Positions 1 to 8,769 of a DNA stretch of 53,893 nucleotides are shown piece by piece. The stretch comes from Clostridium sp. (GTDB lineage Bacteria > Bacillota > Clostridia > Clostridiales > Clostridiaceae). A program made the translations under genes and the position numbers. The DNA is taken from positions 1 through 53,893 of the forward strand of contig SVCK01000156.1 in the NCBI GenBank assembly GCA_015058375.1, read 5' to 3'. A model generated the notes under the pieces. It made no database searches. It saw nothing but the letters and a program-made list of their open reading frames with translations, and was not told where the DNA came from. The number at the start of each line of letters is the position of its first letter. Within the stretch, counting starts at the first letter, position 1.

Positions 1-36
1 AAAAAAGTTTTGCAAATCTATTGATGAATTACACAT
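1..36 (-). CDS. 5' end of an unidentified leftward gene (cut by window edge)
   Basis: On the minus strand an AAGAGGT Shine-Dalgarno lies 7 bases before an ATG. The twelve codons that remain read MCNSSIDLQNFF without a stop and then leave the window. A -10-like TATAAT lies about 35 bases upstream of the ATG, with only a poor -35. Twelve residues are too few to assign a family. The claim rests on the ribosome binding site and the open frame. Confidence 0.45.
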   Translation of the reverse strand, partial: MCNSSIDLQNFF

Positions 37-186
37 AATAAATACCTCTTAAATATATTGATATATTAATTATATCATATATACGGATAATTAAGGAAGA
101 ACCATTATTATGTTAGCATTTATATCCAACTTCACTACTTTCTTTCATAAAACAATCGAATCCACTTTATGTCCCCTTTTGATTAA

Positions 187-222
187 ACAAAAACGGCTCA
201 ACCCTTATGGTTAAGCCGTTTC
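187..222 (-). terminator. Intrinsic terminator of tRNA-Arg
   Basis: Reading leftward, a stem of AAACGGCT against AGCCGTTT, one mismatch, then further pairs around a short loop, is followed by TTTTTGTTT. It sits directly downstream of the tRNA on the same strand. Confidence 0.8.
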
Positions 223-233
223 TTAATCCTATA

Positions 234-308
234 TGGTACCCCCAGTAGGAATCGAACCTACATCTATCCCTTAGGAGGGGATTGTTCTATCCATTTAACT
301 ATAGAGGC
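234..308 (-). tRNA. tRNA-Arg (anticodon CCT)
   Basis: A cloverleaf of 75 nt with encoded CCA. The acceptor stem GCCTCTA pairs with TGGGGGT using G-U pairs. The anticodon stem ATCCC/GGGAT encloses loop CTCCTAA, giving anticodon CCT (reads AGG). The T arm is GTAGG-TTCGATT-CCTAC. It is a single transcription unit with its own promoter and terminator. Confidence 0.93.
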
Positions 309-331
309 ATATTTTCTCACTTACATATAAA

Positions 332-360
332 ATTTTAGTATACTTAAATTAAGATGTCAA
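332..360 (-). promoter_or_regulatory. Probable sigma-A promoter of tRNA-Arg
   Basis: On the minus strand a consensus TTGACA is followed after 17 bases by TAAAAT, about 25 bases before the tRNA 5' end. A TATACT closer to the -35 is spaced only 12 bases and is less likely. Confidence 0.6.
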
Positions 361-381
361 CTTTATATATAGAATAAACTA

Positions 382-428
382 GAAAAAGCTGCATTTAAAT
401 AACTTATATTACTCAAATGCAACTTTTA
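382..428 (-). terminator. Intrinsic terminator of the P-type ATPase gene
   Basis: Leftward hairpin with arms AAAAG-TTGCATTT and AAATGCA-CTTTTT (one mismatch) ending in a T tract. It lies about 20 bases beyond the ATPase stop codon. Confidence 0.75.
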
Positions 429-450
429 TTCTATTTATTATTTAAATTAT

Positions 451-2850
451 TTAAACATTAATTTTTCTTTCAAAAAATTTACTACCTATTGATTTTGATA
501 ATCTAAATCCGACCTCAATTAATGGCCACGCTAACGCTATGCACGCCATTGATATCAAAACTTCATTTAATTCTAAAGTTGTAAAACTAAATACCATTCT
601 TGCCAACGGAATAGTAAAACATATTAACGAACTTACAGCCATTAAAGCAACTAATAAAACTTTAAATTTACTAAAAGGTCTTGCTACTCTTAATAAAATC
701 ACTAAACTTACTCCTAAGAACACTAATACAGCAACTGTTTTACATTCATCTATATTTCTATTTAATATATAATAACTAGCTAAGAAAGCTACAACAGTTA
801 ACATCATCATAACTATTCCATTTGGAATACTTTTTGTTAATATCCTTCTTAAAAATCCCTCTTTAACCTTACCTTTAGAAGGGCCCATTGCCAAGAAAAA
901 GGCTGGTATTCCAATGGCACAACTTCCTACAAGAGATGTTTGTATAGGATCTAAAGGATATGGCAACATAAGCAAAGACATAACTAAAGTTAAGCTTACA
1001 AAAAACATAGTTTTTGATAAAAATAACTGTGCAACTCTTTCTAAGTTATTAATTTGTTTTCTTCCTTCTTCAACTACTTTAGGTAATGCTCCAAAATCAG
1101 AGTTCATAAGCACTAATTGTGCAACCGACTTAGTTGCTTCAGATCCATTAGCCATAGCAATACCGCAATCTGATTCCTTAAGAGCAAGAACGTCATTTAC
1201 ACCATCTCCTGTCATAGCTACTGTATGACCTTTTCTCTGAAGTGCCATAACTATGAATTTCTTTTGATGTGGTGTAACCCTTCCAAATATAGTATAATTA
1301 TCAACTACTTTTTCAAGTTCCTCAACATCATTAGGTAATGTTCTTGCATCAATATATTTATCATACCCTTCAACACCAGCTCTTTTAGCTACTGCTGAAA
1401 CTGTAACAGGATTATCTCCAGATATAACCTTTAAATCAACGCCCTCTTGCTTAAAGTAGTTTAAAACTCTTGAAGCTTCTTCTTTTATTACGTCTTCTAT
1501 TAAAATAAGAGCATACTCTTCAACAGATGAAAAAATACCTTTCTTTAAAGAAATTTGGTCTACTTTTCCTAATAGTAATACTCTATTTCCTTTAATCGCT
1601 TCATTTTCAACTTGATCTTTTATAACTTTATATCTATCTTTAAGAACTACTTCCGGTGCTCCCAAAACCCAAGCTCCATGTCCTTTTAGTATTATTCCTC
1701 CCCATTTTCTTTTTGATGAAAAAGGAACTTTTTCTATAATCTCTACATTAGGACATTCTTCATAATGTTCTAAAATAGCCTTCTGTGTAGGATTTTTACT
1801 AGGTAAATTATAAGCAATAGCAGCTAATACATTATTTATTTCATTTAATCCTTTATTATTAATAGGTTTAATCTCTTTTAAATTTAATCTTCCTTCTGTA
1901 ATTGTTCCAGTCTTATCAACACATAGTACATCAACTCTAGCTAAGACTTCTGTAGCTGATAGTTGTTGAACTAAAGTATCATATTTAGCTAACCGTACAA
2001 CTGAAACTATAAATGTTGCACTTGTTAATAGCACAAGTCCTTCTGGAACCATACCTACAATTCCTGAAACAACACTTATTAATGCTTCTCTCCAGTTTGA
2101 ATTTGAAAAGAAAACTTGAGTTGTCACAAGCATTATACCTAGTGGAACTATTAATATTAAAAGTATTTTTATTATTTTACTTATAGATGTTTGTAATTCA
2201 GAATTAACAATTTTAAACTTTCTTGCTTCATCAGCAAGTTTTGATGAATAAGTATTTTTGCCAACATTAGTAACTCTTGCGTGACCTTCTCCCGCTACAA
2301 TAAAACTACCTGATAAAAGAGAACTACCTTCACTTTTATAAACAGGATCTGATTCTCCTGTAAGCATAGATTCATCAACTTCAAGTTCATTAGAATCTAC
2401 TACAATAGAATCTGCTAAAATTTGCTCTCCACTTGATAAGCAAACTATATCATCAACTACTAATTCTTCAATAATTAAATCCTTTTGAACTCCATTTCTA
2501 AGTACCTTAGCACGAGCCATACTTAATAATGATAATTTTTCTAATGTCTTCTTTGCATTTAATTCCTGTGCCACTCCAATAATACTATTTACTATGATTA
2601 CTCCAGCAAAAATAGCATTTTTAGGAGAACCAGCTATAATTACCAACATAGCCAAAATTAAATTAAGTGCATTAAATATATTAAAAAAGTTAGCCCTTAT
2701 CATTTGCCATATAGTTCTTGACGGTGCTGGTGCTAGCTTATTAACCAGCCCTTTTTCAACCCTTTCTTTTACTTCATCATCTGTTAACCCATATAAATTT
2801 TGTCTCTCTTGAAACTTATATTGTTTTTTATCTATTTTACTTGATTCCAT
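451..2850 (-). CDS. Cation-translocating P-type ATPase, CtpE/Ca2+-type
   Basis: Membrane ATPase that would pump a cation, most likely Ca2+, using an aspartyl-phosphate intermediate. Visible are an N-terminal cation-ATPase domain, the actuator motif TGES (164-167), a fourth-helix motif PEGL (269-272), the phosphorylation site DKTGT (Asp312), a hinge motif TGDGVND near residue 540, and a hydrophobic C-terminal bundle. There is no N-terminal heavy-metal CxxC domain, which argues against Cu/Zn transport. The length of 799 residues and the PEGLVLL context resemble mycobacterial CtpE rather than the larger SERCA-like PMCA type, but the substrate is inferred. The start is supported by GAGGAG 6 bases upstream. 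It is monocistronic, with its own terminator. Confidence 0.85.
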   Translation of the reverse strand: MESSKIDKKQYKFQERQNLYGLTDDEVKERVEKGLVNKLAPAPSRTIWQMIRANFFNIFNALNLILAMLVIIAGSPKNAIFAGVIIVNSIIGVAQELNAKKTLEKLSLLSMARAKVLRNGVQKDLIIEELVVDDIVCLSSGEQILADSIVVDSNELEVDESMLTGESDPVYKSEGSSLLSGSFIVAGEGHARVTNVGKNTYSSKLADEARKFKIVNSELQTSISKIIKILLILIVPLGIMLVTTQVFFSNSNWREALISVVSGIVGMVPEGLVLLTSATFIVSVVRLAKYDTLVQQLSATEVLARVDVLCVDKTGTITEGRLNLKEIKPINNKGLNEINNVLAAIAYNLPSKNPTQKAILEHYEECPNVEIIEKVPFSSKRKWGGIILKGHGAWVLGAPEVVLKDRYKVIKDQVENEAIKGNRVLLLGKVDQISLKKGIFSSVEEYALILIEDVIKEEASRVLNYFKQEGVDLKVISGDNPVTVSAVAKRAGVEGYDKYIDARTLPNDVEELEKVVDNYTIFGRVTPHQKKFIVMALQRKGHTVAMTGDGVNDVLALKESDCGIAMANGSEATKSVAQLVLMNSDFGALPKVVEEGRKQINNLERVAQLFLSKTMFFVSLTLVMSLLMLPYPLDPIQTSLVGSCAIGIPAFFLAMGPSKGKVKEGFLRRILTKSIPNGIVMMMLTVVAFLASYYILNRNIDECKTVAVLVFLGVSLVILLRVARPFSKFKVLLVALMAVSSLICFTIPLARMVFSFTTLELNEVLISMACIALAWPLIEVGFRLSKSIGSKFFERKINV

Positions 2851-3146
2851 TAATAACTCCTCATAAAATCTTCATTGTAACTATATTTATATTTTAAGTT
2901 ATTAATCTTAAAATACTCTTAAATCTATAAAATATATTTAATCTATTTTAATTTTTTATGTTAGATTCAAAATAAAAACTTTGATATTTAATTATTCTTT
3001 AATTCTCATCAATATTGTAATATACTATTCTTGAAAAGATATAGTTAATAAAATTTCAACAAAAGTATTATAGATTATTTATTACTAAAAAACACTATTG
3101 CCTATATCTTTATATAAAAAAAGAAAAAGAAAGGACTTTTTTATTT
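2851..3146. other. Divergent intergenic region between the ATPase gene and plsC
   Basis: Very AT-rich, about 300 bases between divergent genes. It must hold both promoters, but no -35/-10 pair stands out enough to annotate. No small gene or RNA structure was recognised. Confidence 0.4.
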
Positions 3147-3869
3147 ATGTTAAGGTCATTATATTTTTATCCATTAGCTGTATTAGCTGCAATTATCGCT
3201 CGATTAGCACTAATAAAAGCTGATTACTTGAAACGAAAAAATAGAGCAGAAGATAGGATAATATTAATTCATAAAATAACATACTGGTGGGCCAACTTTG
3301 TTATAAAACTTTCTGGTTGCAAAGTCGAAATAGAAGGTTTAGAAAACATTCCAAAAAATAAAACAGCACTTTTTGTATCAAATCATCAAAGCAACTTTGA
3401 TATTCCATTATTAATGAGTGTTCTTGATGTTCCAAAAGGTTTTATTGCAAAAAAAGAACTAGAAACTGTTCCGTTACTAGGAAGCTGGATGAAATATATT
3501 AAGTGTGTATTTATAGATAGAAAAAACTTAAGACAGTCAGCAAAAGCCATTGTCCAAGGAACAAACCTTTTAAAATCAGGATATTCTATGGTTATTTTTC
3601 CTGAAGGAACTAGAAGTAAAGGTGGCGAACACGCTAATTTTAAAGCAGGAAGTTTTAAACTTGCCACTAAATCAAAATCATTAATTGTTCCTATTACTAT
3701 TGATGGAACATATAATGTCTTAGAAAAGAATAATAACAAAATAAAATCATCAGATCTTAAAGTTATAATCCACAAACCTATAGATCCAACTGCTTTATCT
3801 GAAGATGAATTAAATGTTTTACATGAATCTGTTCAAAATATTGTATTTGATTCATTAATACAAAAATAA
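3147..3869 (+). CDS. plsC: 1-acyl-sn-glycerol-3-phosphate acyltransferase (PlsC family)
   Basis: Makes phosphatidic acid by acylating lysophosphatidic acid at the membrane, an early step of phospholipid synthesis. The protein has a hydrophobic N-terminus (residues 1-25), the catalytic NHQSNFD block (HX4D: His80, Asp85), and the glycerophosphate-binding FPEGTRSKG block at 151-159. Its length of 240 residues is normal. An AAAGGA ribosome site lies about 11 bases upstream of the ATG. A strong terminator follows. Several PlsC paralogues usually occur in clostridia, so the exact acyl donor is not known. Confidence 0.92.
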   Translation: MLRSLYFYPLAVLAAIIARLALIKADYLKRKNRAEDRIILIHKITYWWANFVIKLSGCKVEIEGLENIPKNKTALFVSNHQSNFDIPLLMSVLDVPKGFIAKKELETVPLLGSWMKYIKCVFIDRKNLRQSAKAIVQGTNLLKSGYSMVIFPEGTRSKGGEHANFKAGSFKLATKSKSLIVPITIDGTYNVLEKNNNKIKSSDLKVIIHKPIDPTALSEDELNVLHESVQNIVFDSLIQK

Positions 3870-3923
3870 CTAATTCTTGGTTCAGTAACATTATTGCAAA
3901 GCAATTATTTGTCAGTAAGATAT

Positions 3924-3959
3924 TCCTTAGTATGTAATATATACTAAGGATTTTATTTT
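3924..3959 (+). terminator. Intrinsic terminator of plsC
   Basis: A perfect 10-bp stem TCCTTAGTAT/ATACTAAGGA with a 7-base loop is followed by TTTTATTTT. The U tract is only on the plus strand. Confidence 0.88.
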
Positions 3960-4003
3960 ATAAGAATGATTTGCTCATTCTGCTTTAATATCACTTATGT
4001 TTC

Positions 4004-4654
4004 TTACATATTTTTTAATTCTTCTAAACTATCTAGAACTTCTTCTAACGGAAGATTCCCTTGCTCTAAAACACCTTCATCAATATTCTTTAGCCTATTA
4101 TAAAACTCAATTCCCTCATTAATAACTTTTCTTTCTTTTCCGCTTTGATTTATCATACTAAATAATACATCTTCTGCTTTATCAAAGTGCTGAACACATT
4201 CATAAAGCTTAAACATAATTATTTTTTCATCCAATTCTAAATCATATTGATTTAGAAAATCTAACATTTCTATCACATGACTTTTATATTTTTCATCAAT
4301 AACATTATCTTCTTTATATGCTTCACAAAAACTCTTTACAGCTTTTTTGTAATAGTTAATCTTACCACTTTCATTACTTAAATGCTCATATATATATCCT
4401 TGAAAATATAATAACTCTCCAAGAGCCATATATCTATCAGCATTATATTGATTTTCTTTACTTATTAATGCAACAATACTATTAAAAGATAATGTATCTA
4501 TTGTTGCTATATCTAATCCTAATAATCCCTTCATTCCTCTATCTATCTTTTTAAATGATTCCTCAATATCGCCATCTATCAAATCTTTATCTATACCTAT
4601 TTTTATCAAATCAAGTGTAGACTCTATTTCTTTCTTAAAATCTGTTTTTAACAT
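4004..4654 (-). CDS. DUF6483-like helical protein
   Basis: A cytoplasmic 216-residue protein, acidic and predicted almost entirely helical. Helix pairs in the middle (for example MALGELLYFQGYIYEHLS and KAVKSFCEAYKED) look TPR-like. It resembles the uncharacterised clostridial DUF6483 family, recalled rather than searched. No catalytic motif is seen and the function is unknown. The start is supported by AAGGGTGAG just upstream of the ATG. It opens an accessory segment of unrelated leftward genes between plsC and rlmH. Confidence 0.6.
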   Translation of the reverse strand: MLKTDFKKEIESTLDLIKIGIDKDLIDGDIEESFKKIDRGMKGLLGLDIATIDTLSFNSIVALISKENQYNADRYMALGELLYFQGYIYEHLSNESGKINYYKKAVKSFCEAYKEDNVIDEKYKSHVIEMLDFLNQYDLELDEKIIMFKLYECVQHFDKAEDVLFSMINQSGKERKVINEGIEFYNRLKNIDEGVLEQGNLPLEEVLDSLEELKNM

Positions 4655-5070
4655 TTTCTCACCCTTACATTTTTAAAATTAAAATATTAAACTTCACTTT
4701 CTATCCCACTATATTTAAAAATATGATTAATAAACCATGCTGAAAACAATTGTTTAATACTAATGTATACATTATATATAAAATATATTTATTATCACAA
4801 GTTTTTTAAATAACGTTAAAGGCTAAATTAGTCCTATCCTAATTTAGCCTTTAACACTCTCATTCTAATTTTTACCCATAATTACTACCTAGTTGAAATT
4901 CTATAATGCTCTTACCCAACAATTAACTCAAAATTCTTCGAACACTTTTGCTTTTTCAACGTTTTTCTAATTTCATTATTATTCTACCTTGTTTTTTTTA
5001 TAAAAGCAACTATTTTTTGTCGTTTTTTAAGTTATGTTACGTAAAACACTTTTAAATTTCGACATTATTT
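4655..5070. other. Intergenic region with a 16-bp perfect palindrome
   Basis: A 416-base gap between two leftward genes. It contains no open frame of note. Its one clear structure is the perfect inverted repeat annotated separately; the rest, from about 4860 to 5070, shows nothing recognisable and could be decayed coding DNA. Confidence 0.4.
4816..4854. repeat. Perfect 16-bp inverted repeat
   Basis: The arm TTAAAGGCTAAATTAG is exactly complementary to the second arm, with a 7-base loop. Neither flank has a convincing T tract, although the leftward side has TTATTTAAAAAAC. It could be a weak terminator of the 60-residue gene, an RNA stability hairpin, or a transposon remnant. Confidence 0.7.
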
Positions 5071-5253
5071 TTATTTATTCTCATTCAAAATCTTTTTTAG
5101 CTTATTCTGAACTAACCATAATTTTTTTTGTTTTCTATTAAAAGAAACCATTTTATTTTTATTATTTTTATTTAAGTCAATCTGTTTTATATATTCAGCA
5201 TCTGCTATTTTTAATGCATCATTAATTACTTGAAGTTCGTCCTTCGTAAACAT
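5071..5253 (-). CDS. Small hypothetical protein, 60 residues
   Basis: A short basic, lysine-rich, probably helical protein beginning MFTKDELQVINDALKIAD. An upstream in-frame ATG adds six codons, but that ATG lies inside the GGAGGAG Shine-Dalgarno sequence, so the second ATG, 9 bases beyond it, is the real start. The family is not recognised. The good ribosome site supports a real gene. It lies upstream of, and on the same strand as, the DUF6483-like gene, separated by 416 bases. Confidence 0.6.
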   Translation of the reverse strand: MFTKDELQVINDALKIADAEYIKQIDLNKNNKNKMVSFNRKQKKLWLVQNKLKKILNENK

Positions 5254-5330
5254 CGCAAATATCTCCTCCATATTTTATAATCTCATACATTATAGTACAT
5301 TTATAATATTTAAAGTTCAAGTAACCATGT

Positions 5331-5945
5331 CTATATATATTTACTAATCATATCAACATCTTGCTTCATTTCATTTAAAATTTTTTGTGCTATCTCTGTT
5401 ACTTCCTTATTATCACTTATATCTAAGAATTTTTCTATTATTTCTATTACACCATTATGGTGAATCAATATAAATCTCAAATAATCTACATTAATATCTT
5501 CTGTCAACTCTACTTTCTGAAAACTACACATCATATTACTCAAAATCTGATTATATATTTTTAAATACTTTTCTTCCTCTTCTTTATTTACTTGCAAATT
5601 ATCTTTATTTTTTTCTATTAAACTCTTTATCTTTTCTATTTGTATGCCTTCTCTTTCTATACATTTTTTTGCAATATTTTTAATATCGTCATTTGTAGCA
5701 TAGCCTATATATGCATTAGAAAAATTGACTTCTCCTTCACAAAAAAAATCCATTTGATAAAGATAGTCTAAATCCAAATCACCAGTACTCGGAATACACC
5801 TCATCATTTTTGCCATACCATATATACTATCTTTATATTCTTTTATATAATTATCATTATTATCAAATCCTTTTACTATACTAGAATGACAAAAATATAT
5901 AATAACTATAGTCAATATCAATATAAATTTGTGTCTTACTCTCAT
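5331..5945 (-). CDS. Secreted DUF305-like protein with a degenerate first repeat
   Basis: The N-terminus has a signal peptide (hydrophobic core residues 7-18), so the protein is exported. The C-terminal part, residues 154-200, has the DUF305 signature DYLRFILIHHNGVIEI with the metal-binding His162-His163 pair. DUF305 proteins are ferritin-like helical bundles often found with metal-handling genes. Residues 60-107 look like an earlier copy of the same unit (DYLYQMDFFCEGEV) in which the His-His pair is Phe-Phe. The function is unknown. The start is supported by AAGGAGA upstream. The nearest downstream gene, 60 codons long, starts 77 bases after the stop. Confidence 0.6.
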   Translation of the reverse strand: MRVRHKFILILTIVIIYFCHSSIVKGFDNNDNYIKEYKDSIYGMAKMMRCIPSTGDLDLDYLYQMDFFCEGEVNFSNAYIGYATNDDIKNIAKKCIEREGIQIEKIKSLIEKNKDNLQVNKEEEEKYLKIYNQILSNMMCSFQKVELTEDINVDYLRFILIHHNGVIEIIEKFLDISDNKEVTEIAQKILNEMKQDVDMISKYI

Positions 5946-6030
5946 AAATATATCTTCTCCTTAAAATTAATACTAACTATAGTAATTTTCATAATTATAT
6001 ATATTTATTCATTTATACTTTTCTAGAGTT

Positions 6031-6073
6031 AAAAAAGAAGAAGCATCATTATATATAGATACTTCCTCTTCTT
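6031..6073 (-). terminator. Intrinsic terminator of the glycoside hydrolase gene
   Basis: Leftward hairpin formed by GAAGTATC against GATGCTTC with one mismatch, extended by AGAA/TTCT, followed by TTTTTTAAC. It lies about 40 bases after the hydrolase stop codon. Confidence 0.75.
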
Positions 6074-6110
6074 AAAACTCATATATTCTATTTACTTTTA
6101 GATGAAATTA

Positions 6111-7880
6111 CTAATTTACTCGAACTAATCTCCATTGTTGATTATATCCATTATTTAAATACCATTGGATTACATTAGCTCCATCTTCATTTGAAGCTTT
6201 TTCAACATCTAGTACTTTACCACTATTAATATTTTCCAATATATAATAGCCATCATTATTCTTTCTAATATTCCATCTTTGATTAGTTTGTCCATTATCT
6301 TGCCAAAGATCTATATTAGCACCATCATCAACAGATATCTTTTCTACATCTAATTCTTTATTTGCATTTACATTTGTAATCTTATATCCATTACCTGTAT
6401 ATGTTATCTTCCACAACTGACTTGTTTGTCCATTTTCATACCATTGAATTACATTAGCTCCATTCTGTGTTGAATCATAGCCTACTCCTAATGCTTTTCC
6501 ACTATTTCTATTAATTAATTTATAAATAGCACCTGACTGTATGTCTTGAACTGGTCTATCTTGTTGTTGACTTCCTGAATTTTGTGTATCATCTGCATTT
6601 GTAATATAAATACGGTAACCAGAACTAGCATTACAATTTGGCATTGATACAGTAATTTGACCATTAACAACATTATATACAGAACTTGATATAGTTCTAG
6701 GACCATAAGAAACAGCATCTTTATTTACCCAATCAATTTTTTCAATTGTTACTTTTGCTTTAGATGAAATAAATGAAGGTATATTTCTAAATGTTGTATT
6801 AATTGTTCCATCATTAGGACCACCAAAAATAAAGCTTACGTATTTTTTATTCTTATCTACACAAGCAGCTCCATCTACTCTATCGCTATTATCATTAGGT
6901 GGTATAACATTAACCATATTACCGCTCATATCTCCATACCACTTATAGAAGTACCATCCTGCTCCTTTTTGTGTATCAGTTGCTAATAAACTTCCTAAAC
7001 GTCCTGGTGCTCCAGTAAACCACCATGATATTGTAGCACTATCAATTTTATAACGTTCAAATTTTCCAATAAATCTTGCACTAGATCCAGGTTGTCCTTC
7101 TAAATCATGATTTGGATCACAATATTCATTTATAGATATAGGTAATTCTCTAATTCCTAATTCTCTTTCTAATGAACGATATTCTCTTATATGACTAGAT
7201 ACTCCAGCAAGTCCAGATAATTCATGCCAACTCATAATATCAGGAATACAATTATTTGCTTTACAATATTGTAAAAATGATCTCATTCTATTTCCATTGT
7301 ACCAACTATCACAAGGTCCTATAATTTTTTCATGTGGATCAAGTGACTTAATTAAACCATAAGTTTGTTTCCACATTTCTTCAAATGAAACACCATTATT
7401 TTTAAAAGTACCATCTGGCTCATTCCAAATTTCATATCCATACCAGTTATTGCAACCAGATGCCTTCTTATCATTTATAAATGATCTTACTTGATTTAAC
7501 CAACCATTCATTCCTGGCCATCTATAAGGCCAATATGGTAACATATCTGCTAAATCAATTGAAACTCTTGCACTTGGTACACTTGAAAGACGTCTTGCAA
7601 CTTTTATTGCATCTCCATAAGGATGCTGATTTCCATTTCCACCACGTGCAGGATTTCTTAATACATATGGATGTAGCGGTGCAACAAATTCATTAATATC
7701 ATATGGAGTATTCTCTGTTATTCCATAAAGTGATCCATTTGCACAATGTGTTACTCCTCTTATAACCGAATTACAATCTACTGTCATTGAATCTGCAGCA
7801 GAAGCTACTACTCCATTTCCTATCACAGTTCCAATTGTTAAGAGACATGCAAGAACTGATGATATAATTTTTCTTCTCAT
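6111..7880 (-). CDS. Secreted glycoside hydrolase with C-terminal ricin-type lectin domain
   Basis: An exported polysaccharide-degrading enzyme. It has a signal peptide (cleavage probably after VASAA, near residue 29), and a clan-A type barrel with the acid/base motif WNEPD (Glu154) and a likely nucleophile in INEY (Glu252). A beta-sandwich-like stretch at about 325-430 follows, then a CBM13/ricin beta-trefoil domain at about 443-588 with three QxW repeats (QLW, QRW, QQW). The catalytic part recalls GH39/GH30-like xylan-active enzymes, but family and substrate are not certain from reading alone. An AAGGGGGT ribosome site precedes the ATG. It is monocistronic and the only carbohydrate enzyme in this neighbourhood. 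Confidence 0.8.
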   Translation of the reverse strand: MRRKIISSVLACLLTIGTVIGNGVVASAADSMTVDCNSVIRGVTHCANGSLYGITENTPYDINEFVAPLHPYVLRNPARGGNGNQHPYGDAIKVARRLSSVPSARVSIDLADMLPYWPYRWPGMNGWLNQVRSFINDKKASGCNNWYGYEIWNEPDGTFKNNGVSFEEMWKQTYGLIKSLDPHEKIIGPCDSWYNGNRMRSFLQYCKANNCIPDIMSWHELSGLAGVSSHIREYRSLERELGIRELPISINEYCDPNHDLEGQPGSSARFIGKFERYKIDSATISWWFTGAPGRLGSLLATDTQKGAGWYFYKWYGDMSGNMVNVIPPNDNSDRVDGAACVDKNKKYVSFIFGGPNDGTINTTFRNIPSFISSKAKVTIEKIDWVNKDAVSYGPRTISSSVYNVVNGQITVSMPNCNASSGYRIYITNADDTQNSGSQQQDRPVQDIQSGAIYKLINRNSGKALGVGYDSTQNGANVIQWYENGQTSQLWKITYTGNGYKITNVNANKELDVEKISVDDGANIDLWQDNGQTNQRWNIRKNNDGYYILENINSGKVLDVEKASNEDGANVIQWYLNNGYNQQWRLVRVN

Positions 7881-8232
7881 AATTTTACCCCCTTATTAAT
7901 AAATAAACTGTCGATTAATTTTTTGTCATCAAAAATAACCACATATATAATACAATTAACATTAAATACTTTATAGTTATATGTCTTTAAATACTTCAAT
8001 ACCTTCTTAAATTATTTGTTTACTAACTAAAATGAGTACACATAAACAAAAAGTAAATAATAAGTTCAAAGCATTACTTAAGGTTAGATTCCATAAGTAA
8101 TGCTTTAGGGGATATATAATGAGTAAGTTTTATTTGAAATGGAATATAAATAACAAGTGTGTTAATACGCGTAAACATTGTTATCAAAATAATTTTAATG
8201 AAACAGAAGTGTCTATAAACTTAGTAAATGAC
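7881..8232. other. Intergenic region upstream of the glycoside hydrolase gene
   Basis: A 352-base gap between two leftward genes. Near 7940-7965 a minus-strand TATTAT could be the hydrolase -10, with only a weak TATAAA 17 bases upstream. A 13-bp hairpin at 8068-8106 is annotated separately. A rightward 62-codon frame at 8119 overlaps rlmH antisense and is not accepted as a gene. Confidence 0.4.
8068..8106 (-). terminator. Hairpin downstream of rlmH, possible terminator without U tract
   Basis: A perfect 13-bp stem AAAGCATTACTTA/TAAGTAATGCTTT with two further G-C pairs after a mismatch. Neither strand has a clear T run after it. Its position beyond rlmH suggests a 3' end or processing structure. 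Confidence 0.45.
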
Positions 8233-8712
8233 TTATTTATGATACGGTTCATTATTTATTATCCTAAAGCTTCTATAAATTTGTTCAAGAAGCATAACTC
8301 TAAATAATTGATGTGGAAAAGTCATCTTAGAAAAACACAACTTATAATTAGCTCTCTTTATGACATCGTCAGAAAGTCCTAAGCTTCCTCCTATAACAAA
8401 TACAATATTAGAATTTCCTCTTAGTCCACAATCAGATATAAAATTAGCTAACTCTTCTGAAGTTAATTGTTTTCCTTTTAAATCTAGAGCAACAACATAT
8501 GAATTATCCTTTATTCTGCTCAATATTGCTCTACCTTCTTTTTCTTTTATCATAATTTCTTCCTTATCAGATGCATTATCAGGTGTCTTTTCATCTGGAA
8601 GTTCTATAATTTCCAACTTGCAATATCTACCTAATCTCTTTGAATATTCATCTATAGCTAACTTTAAATACTTTTCTTTTAATTTTCCTACTGTTATTAA
8701 GCTTATATTCAT
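8233..8712 (-). CDS. rlmH: 23S rRNA (pseudouridine1915-N3)-methyltransferase RlmH
   Basis: SPOUT-class methyltransferase that modifies pseudouridine 1915 in helix 69 of 23S rRNA. The SAM-binding knot motif VFVIGGSLG is at 104-112, and the C-terminal FPHQLFRVMLLEQIYRSFRI block ending in NEPYHK is typical. Its length of 159 residues is normal for the family. GGAGGT precedes the ATG. It is the last gene of a run of leftward genes starting at murA, although each gap may hold its own promoter. Confidence 0.96.
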   Translation of the reverse strand: MNISLITVGKLKEKYLKLAIDEYSKRLGRYCKLEIIELPDEKTPDNASDKEEIMIKEKEGRAILSRIKDNSYVVALDLKGKQLTSEELANFISDCGLRGNSNIVFVIGGSLGLSDDVIKRANYKLCFSKMTFPHQLFRVMLLEQIYRSFRIINNEPYHK

Positions 8713-8769
8713 AAAATAAACCTCCTATGTTTATAATAATATATTATCATAAAGGAGGTCATTTTAACT

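Noticed and set aside
337-360. TATACT as the -10 of the tRNA-Arg promoter
   Set aside because: Its spacing to TTGACA is only 12 bases; TAAAAT at 17 bases is a better choice.
539-1228. Rightward open frames inside the P-type ATPase gene
   Set aside because: They are on the opposite strand of a well-conserved enzyme and show no protein family features; shadow frames.
8119-8307. Rightward 62-codon open frame with an AGGGGAT before its ATG
   Set aside because: It overlaps rlmH antisense by 75 bases, has no recognisable similarity and has an atypical Asn/Lys-rich composition as expected from AT-rich DNA.
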